Shown: positions 33,015 to 36,701 of the stretch, piece after piece
Layout of the letters: each line of letters opens with the position of its first letter
Numbering within the stretch: position 1 is the stretch's first letter
Source of the DNA: Croceicoccus pelagius
GTDB taxonomy: Bacteria; Pseudomonadota; Alphaproteobacteria; Sphingomonadales; Sphingomonadaceae
NCBI RefSeq assembly: GCF_001661915.1
Contig: NZ_LYWY01000031.1
Span: 1 to 36,701 of the forward strand
Direction: 5' to 3'
Length of the DNA stretch: 36,701 nucleotides
Position numbers and translations under genes: made by a program
The notes under the pieces: generated by a model
Databases searched by the model: none
Seen by the model: only the letters and a program-made list of their open reading frames with translations
What the model was told of the DNA's origin: nothing

Positions 33015-34005
33015 TTTTGTGCGCGAGGCCATAAGATGGAACAGGAAGGACCATCGACATGGCGATCGACAAGGACAAGTTGGACCAGCTGCTGGCTGGT
33101 CGTGAACCGCAGGAGCTGTTTGCCAAGGACGGACTGCTCGACGAGTTGAAGAAGGCGCTGTCGGAGCGGATGCTATCGGCCGAGCTGGACGACCATCTGG
33201 AGAGCGAAGGCGCCGAAGGGGGGCAAACCGACGCAAAGGATCGTCGAGAAAGACTATGCTGACGGGAACCTCGAAGGTGACGCTGGACGTTCCGCGCGAT
33301 CGAGCCGGGACGTTCGATCCCAAGCCGATCGCCAAATACCAGCGGCGTTTTCCCGACTTCGACGACAAGATCGTCTCGATGTACGCGCGCGGGATGACGA
33401 TGCGCGAGATCCGCGGGCATCTCGAGGAACTGTACGGGATCGACGTGTCGCCCGACCTGATCTCGACGATTACCGATGCGGTGCTGGAGGCGGTCACCGA
33501 ATGGCAGGGGCGGCCGCTCGATACCTGCTATCCGCTGATCTTCTTCGACGCGATCCGCGTCAAAATCCGCGATGAAGGCTTCGTCCGCAACAAGGCGGTG
33601 CACATCGCGCTCGGTATCCTGCCCGACGGTAGCAAAGAAATCCTCGGGATCTGGATCGAGCAGACCGAGGGTGCGAAGTTCTGGCTGCGCGTCATGAACG
33701 TGCTCAAGAATCGTGGCGTCGCCGATATCCTGATCGCGGTCGTCGATGGCCTTAAGGGCTTCCCGGAAGCGATCAACGCCGCGTTCCCGGAAACGATCGT
33801 TCAAACCTGTATCGTCCACCTGCTGCGCAACTCCATGAGCTTTGCGTCGTGGAAGGACCGCAAGCCGATCGCGCAGGAGCTCAGGGGCGTTTATCGCGCC
33901 GAGACGGCCGAGGCCGGCCTCTCAGCGCTCGATGCGTTCGAGGCTGGCCATTGGGGCAAGCGCCATCCCGCGATCGCCCTGAGCTAACGACGCCACTGGG
34001 ACCAT
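33001..34005 (+). mobile_element. IS256-family element, truncated on the right
   Basis: The left end is taken at 33001 (GGGACTGTCAGTAATTTTG), a form usual for IS256-family ends, directly following integrase sequence. The transposase similarity ends at 34005, where an IS3 terminal repeat begins. The right part of the element is not in the window. Confidence 0.7.
33059..34005 (+). pseudogene. IS256-family (Mutator type) transposase, frameshifted and truncated
   Basis: The start at 33059 encodes MAIDKDKLDQLLAGREPQELFAKDGLLDELKKALSERML..., the usual N-terminus. At a run of six G near 33219 one base is missing and the frame shifts. From about 33230 the normal protein continues in the other frame (TSKVTLDVPRDRAGTFDPK...YARGMTMREIRGHLEELYGIDVSPDLIS, DAIRVKIRDEGFVRNKAVHIALGI, VVDGLKGFPEAI, CIVHLLRNS). 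A further stop (TAA at 33985) replaces a tryptophan in AIALS-stop-RRHWD, and the coding sequence ends at the IS3 insertion. About 100 C-terminal residues, with the last catalytic acid, are missing. The copy is inactive. Confidence 0.88.
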
Positions 34006-34065
34006 TGAGGTGTCCCGCCTTCCTGGACAGGTTGGCGGTTGAGTTAAGCTAATCCCGGTAGTCGT

Positions 34066-34956
34066 TCATGCCGCCTGTTTGATCATCAGATCTTGGGGGG
34101 CATGCCCCCCATGATCTGATTGCCCGATCCGCCGATAGGCCTCGACCGGGGTTCTTCCGGCCAGGGCCGAGTGCGGACGCTGGGTGTTATAATAGGTGAT
34201 CCACCGGCCAAGGCCAGCCCGCAGCTCCGATCCGGCCTCGAAGGCATGGAGATAGACGCACTCGTACTTCAGGGATCGCCAGAGACGTTCGATGAAGACG
34301 TTGCCCGTCCACCGCCCCCGGCCGTCCATGCTGATGCGGACCTCGGCCTCGCGCAGCACGCTGGCAAAGGCTAACGAAGTAAACTGGCTACCCTGATCCG
34401 TGTTGAAGATTTCCGGCTTGCCGAAGCGAGCCAGCGCCTCCTCAAGCGCCGCGACGCAGAAGCCGGCATCCATCGTGTTCGACAGCCGCCAGGCCAGAAC
34501 CTTGCGGGTCGTCCAGTCCATGATCGCCACCAGGTACAGGAAGCCACGCCGCCTCGGGGTGTATGTCACATCGGCACACCAGACATGGTTGGGCCGTTCG
34601 ATCGCCAGTTTGCGCAGCAGATAGGGATAGACCCGGTGCTGCGGATGCGGATCGCTCGTGCGCGGCCGCTGGTAGATCGGCGTCAGGCCCATCTTCGCCA
34701 TCAACCGCCGTGCCCGACGGCGACCGACCTCGTGACCCGTGCGGCGCAGGTGCCGCGCCATCTGGCGGCTGCCATACCACGGGCATTCCATGAAGGTCTC
34801 GTCGATCACCGTCATCAGCGCCAGCGTCTCAGCCGTCTCCGGAACCGGCGCGTAGTAATAGGACGAACGGCTGATCCGCAGCAGACGGCACTGCGCGGCG
34901 ATCGACAGGCGGTGGTGAGCAGGTTCGACCATCGCCCGCCTCCGGTCCACGCTCAT
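34066..34956 (-). CDS. IS3-family transposase OrfB (DDE)
   Basis: 296 residues from the ATG at 34956 (MSVDRRRAMVEPAHHRLSIAAQCRLLRISRSSYYY). An HTH_21-like region (VIDETFMECPWYGSRQMARHLRRTGHEVGRRRARRLMAKMGL) precedes the integrase core, with the DDE residues in WCADVTYTPRRRGFLYLVAIMD, NTDQGSQFTS and ERLWRSLKYE. The frame is open for another 51 codons upstream, but only because of indels in orfA. The expected orfA stop would overlap this ATG, the usual junction in this group. OrfB itself looks complete. Confidence 0.92.
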   Translation of the reverse strand: MSVDRRRAMVEPAHHRLSIAAQCRLLRISRSSYYYAPVPETAETLALMTVIDETFMECPWYGSRQMARHLRRTGHEVGRRRARRLMAKMGLTPIYQRPRTSDPHPQHRVYPYLLRKLAIERPNHVWCADVTYTPRRRGFLYLVAIMDWTTRKVLAWRLSNTMDAGFCVAALEEALARFGKPEIFNTDQGSQFTSLAFASVLREAEVRISMDGRGRWTGNVFIERLWRSLKYECVYLHAFEAGSELRAGLGRWITYYNTQRPHSALAGRTPVEAYRRIGQSDHGGHAPQDLMIKQAA

Positions 34957-35237
34957 CGACCGAAGGCTTTCGCTACAAAATCCCGCTCCACCACAGTTGC
35001 CCAATCTTGGCGTGCAGCTTTTCCACCTCGCTCTCGCTGATGGCCCTGGCCGCATCACCAGCCCCGGAAAAAGGTGCCTGCCATCCCTTCGATGGCCTGA
35101 CGCTTCCACGATGCGATCATTGTGTGATGCACGCCATGCTTGGGTGCCAGCTCCGCCAGCGTCAGGTCACCCCGGATCGCTTCAAGCGCCACCCTGGCCT
35201 TGAAATCCGCGCTGTAGCGCTTTCTCGTCGTCTTCAT
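34953..35237 (-). pseudogene. IS3-family OrfA with two one-base indels
   Basis: It starts at 35237 with MKTTRKRYSADFKARVALEAIRGDLTLAELAPKHGVHHTMIASWKRQAIEGMAGTF, the usual HTH of IS3 OrfA. A T5 tract (35069-35073 region) carries one T more than expected, leading to an early stop after 60 residues. Downstream, one G appears missing (CAACTG-TGGTGG where CAACTG-GTGGTG is expected), which restores the original frame before the overlap with orfB. Read through both indels, the protein would be about 94 residues ending just at the orfB start. Either orfA is broken or the T tract is a slippery site; the double change favours decay. Confidence 0.7.
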
Positions 35238-35313
35238 TCCCGTACCAATCCATCAGGTCGGGATCAGCTTAGCATCCTGTCCAGATTTCCGGCACCATAT
35301 GTGGACGGCTCCC

Positions 35314-35576
35314 TCTTGCAAGGGCTGTGCGGAGAATTTGATCGGATCGCTTGCGTCCATATGTCCGGCCTGTGGGTGCGACCGCACATGGTCGCTGGCC
35401 AAGATGGTTTCCGCAGCATGAGTTCCAAACACCTCAGCGGCCTCGAACGGCCATTGGTGCCGATGGAATGCCACACGCCTTGGATCGATCGATCGCACCA
35501 TCTGCTCAATTCCTGCAAGATTTGGCATCAGCTCAGTACGATAGCAAACGGCTGCTCATCGTGCCTAGCCAATCTC
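35314..35576 (-). ncRNA. Predicted seekRNA/bridge-RNA region of the IS1111-type element
   Basis: In IS110/IS1111 elements the long noncoding end encodes an RNA that guides the transposase to its target. Transcribed leftwards, this region contains CGGCACCAA (35462-35454), then a small hairpin GGCC-GUUCGA-GGCC, then UGAGGUGUU (35436-35428). The first is identical to the left flank of the insertion (CGGCACCA, 35290-35297). The second is complementary to the right flank (AACACCTCA, 36693-36701). Two guides for opposite strands are what the mechanism requires. A further hairpin, GCGACC...GGTCGC, lies nearer the 3' end. The RNA borders are not determined. Confidence 0.6.
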
Positions 35577-36632
35577 TCACGCTGCCACTGCCGGCGGCGA
35601 TAGTTCTGCTCTTCGATATTGCTCACCGCTCACCATCAGTTTCCAGGCGATTCTCGCGATCTTGTTGGCGAGCGCCACCGCAACGAGTTTGGGCTTCTTG
35701 CGTTCGAGCAATCCCAAGAGCCAGACAGAGGCATTCTTGCCTCCAGTACGGCGGACGTGCTGAACAACGGCGGTGGCTCCTACCACGAGTGTACTGCGCA
35801 AGAGCTCATCACCGGCTCGTGTAATGACCCCGAGCCTGACTTTGCCGGCAGTCGAATGATCGCGGGGTGTCAAACCGATCCAGGCCGCAAAGTCTCGCCC
35901 GGATTTAAACTGTTGCGGGTCTGGGGTTTTCATCATTAGCAATGAGGCGCCGATTGGGCCGACGCCGGGAATTTTTGCGAGCCGTTGGCTACATTCGTCA
36001 TTGCGGTGCCATTCCATGACCTGGGCTTCGACCCGCTCGATTTCCATCAGGAGCTGCGAATATTCCCTGCCATGAAGCGCAAATAATTCCCGTGCCAGTT
36101 CCGGGATCGCCTCGTCCGCCGCGATGCGTTCGAGCAGGGGCTCGATCCGGCACATGCCCGTTGCTGCGGTAACTCCGAACTCTGCCGCAAAGCCACGGAT
36201 GGTGTTGGCGAGCTGCGTGCGTTTCTGAATGAGCCTGGTACGCATCGCTATGAGCATGAGGGCGGCCTGCTGCTCTACGCTCTTAGCCGGCACAAACCGC
36301 ATTGTGGGGCGGCTCATCGCCTCGCATAGCGCTTCTGCATCGGCCGCATCATTCTTGCCGCGCTTGACGTAAGGTTTTGCTAGTTGCGGTGCGATCAACC
36401 TCACTTCGTGACCATACGAACCGAGAAGACGCGCCCAGTGGTGCGCGCTGCCGCAGGCCTCGATGGCGACGACAGTCGGTGGCAACTTCTCGAAAAACCG
36501 GACCATCTCCCGGCGCGTCAGCTTCTTGCGCAAGACCGGCTGTTCTGCCGAATTGACACCGTGCAGTTGAAAAACGTTCTTTGACGTATCCATCCCTATG
36601 CGAATAATCTGTTCCACGGGCGGCTCCTTCAT
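35577..36632 (-). CDS. IS110-family transposase (IS1111 group)
   Basis: 351 residues. The N-terminal RuvC-like DEDD domain shows Asp15 (GMDTSK), Glu58 (AIEACGSAHHWAR) and the pair Asp95/Asp98 (KRGKNDAADAEAL). The middle is a long helical region. The C-terminal Transposase_20 part has the HhH-like AKIPGVGPIGASLLMMKT, FAAWIGLTPRDHSTAGKVRLGVITRAGDELLRSTL, including the serine region thought to be catalytic in this family. The protein is intact and of normal length. It is flanked by subterminal repeats and followed by the guide-RNA region. Confidence 0.93.
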   Translation of the reverse strand: MKEPPVEQIIRIGMDTSKNVFQLHGVNSAEQPVLRKKLTRREMVRFFEKLPPTVVAIEACGSAHHWARLLGSYGHEVRLIAPQLAKPYVKRGKNDAADAEALCEAMSRPTMRFVPAKSVEQQAALMLIAMRTRLIQKRTQLANTIRGFAAEFGVTAATGMCRIEPLLERIAADEAIPELARELFALHGREYSQLLMEIERVEAQVMEWHRNDECSQRLAKIPGVGPIGASLLMMKTPDPQQFKSGRDFAAWIGLTPRDHSTAGKVRLGVITRAGDELLRSTLVVGATAVVQHVRRTGGKNASVWLLGLLERKKPKLVAVALANKIARIAWKLMVSGEQYRRAELSPPAVAA

Positions 36633-36701
36633 GTGAGTCCTACAACGAAATCACCTTGGCACATTGCGATGCCGCTGGGAGCCGTCCAACCCAACACCTC
36701 A

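Larger units (their letters stand above)
35297..36693 (-). mobile_element. IS1111-type IS110-family insertion sequence
   Basis: About 1.4 kb. Subterminal inverted repeats of 12 bp, TGGACGGCTCCC at 35302-35313 and GGGAGCCGTCCA at 36677-36688, flank the transposase a few bases inside the ends, as in the IS1111 group. CCA occurs at both junctions (35295-35297 and 36691-36693), so the crossover lies within these three bases. The transposase reads leftwards. Noncoding DNA is short before it (44 nt to the repeat) and long after it (263 nt), again the IS1111 arrangement. Confidence 0.82.
34006..36701 (-). mobile_element. IS3-family element, split near its right end by an IS110-type element
   Basis: The left end is TGAGGTGTCCCGCC... 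at 34006, followed by CTGGACAG. The right part up to 35297 carries, on the minus strand, TGGTGCCGGAAATCTGGACAG. The missing tip, read on the minus strand from the last base of the window, is TGAGGTGTT (36701-36693), matching the left tip. So the right terminal repeat is split by the IS110 element, and IS3 sequence totals about 1.3 kb, normal for the family. The window ends exactly at the expected IS3 tip. It interrupts the IS256 transposase at 34005. Confidence 0.75.

Noticed and set aside
35253-35528. Minus-strand frame of 91 codons beginning MPNLAGIEQMVRS
   Set aside because: It runs across the junction between the IS110-type and IS3 elements and through the subterminal repeat and guide-RNA region, so it cannot be an original gene.
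35007-35603. Plus-strand frame of 198 codons over the IS3/IS110 junction
   Set aside because: It is antisense to orfA, crosses two element borders and has no protein-family features.
1-36701. CRISPR arrays or tandem repeat arrays
   Set aside because: No regularly spaced direct repeats were seen on reading through the window.

Overview
The window (36.7 kb, GC-rich, both ends inside insertion sequences) looks like a chromosomal contig from an alphaproteobacterium of the order Sphingomonadales, probably Erythrobacteraceae or Sphingomonadaceae. The grounds are the PrsK/PrsR pair of PEP-CTERM/exosortase bacteria, the alphaproteobacterial LexA box GAAC-N7-GAAC, EcfG-type GGAAC-N16/17-CGTT promoters, and long PstC/PstA proteins with N-terminal extensions. 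The taxon is inferred from these marks and not from a search.

Layout. 1-2444: an IS21-family element (istB, istA) cut by the window edge. 2445-3400: two small stress-type genes behind EcfG-like promoters. 3509-6947: prsK-prsR two-component pair. 6952-11042: DUF475/TerC-like membrane protein, panB, a sodium:neurotransmitter-symporter-family transporter and a general-stress flavin-oxidoreductase-like protein with a clean EcfG promoter. 11155-21866: an SOS mutagenesis and repair region in two LexA-box-led units. The first is imuA-imuB. The second is a radical SAM DNA-repair protein, UdgX, dnaE2 and an extensin-like protein. A convergent alpha/beta hydrolase gene lies between them. 21905-22354: a small secreted protein. 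22499-31450: a full phosphate-starvation module, all on the minus strand (phoR, a phosphate-selective-type porin, pstSCAB, phoU, phoB), with PHO boxes 49-60 nt ahead of pstS, the porin and phoB. 31582-36701: the start of an integrated island. It has the 3' half of a tRNA-Glu left by integration, a broken tyrosine integrase, and nested insertion sequences: an IS256 remnant in the integrase end, an IS3 element in the IS256, and an IS1111-type IS110 element in the right tip of the IS3.

How the parts work together. LexA should derepress both DNA-damage units together, giving the error-prone polymerase DnaE2 with its ImuA/ImuB accessory factors plus two repair proteins (radical SAM and UdgX) that are not part of the classical ImuABC cassette. 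PhoR/PhoB with PhoU and PstSCAB form a sensing and uptake loop for phosphate, and the porin supplies outer-membrane entry.

The two most notable observations are the coupling of UdgX and the radical SAM protein to dnaE2 under a LexA box, and a readable guide-to-target match in the IS1111-type element. Its 263-nt noncoding region holds two 9-nt segments that correspond to the two sides of its own insertion site, which is the terminal repeat of the IS3 element. All assignments rest on reading the sequence; no database search was possible.
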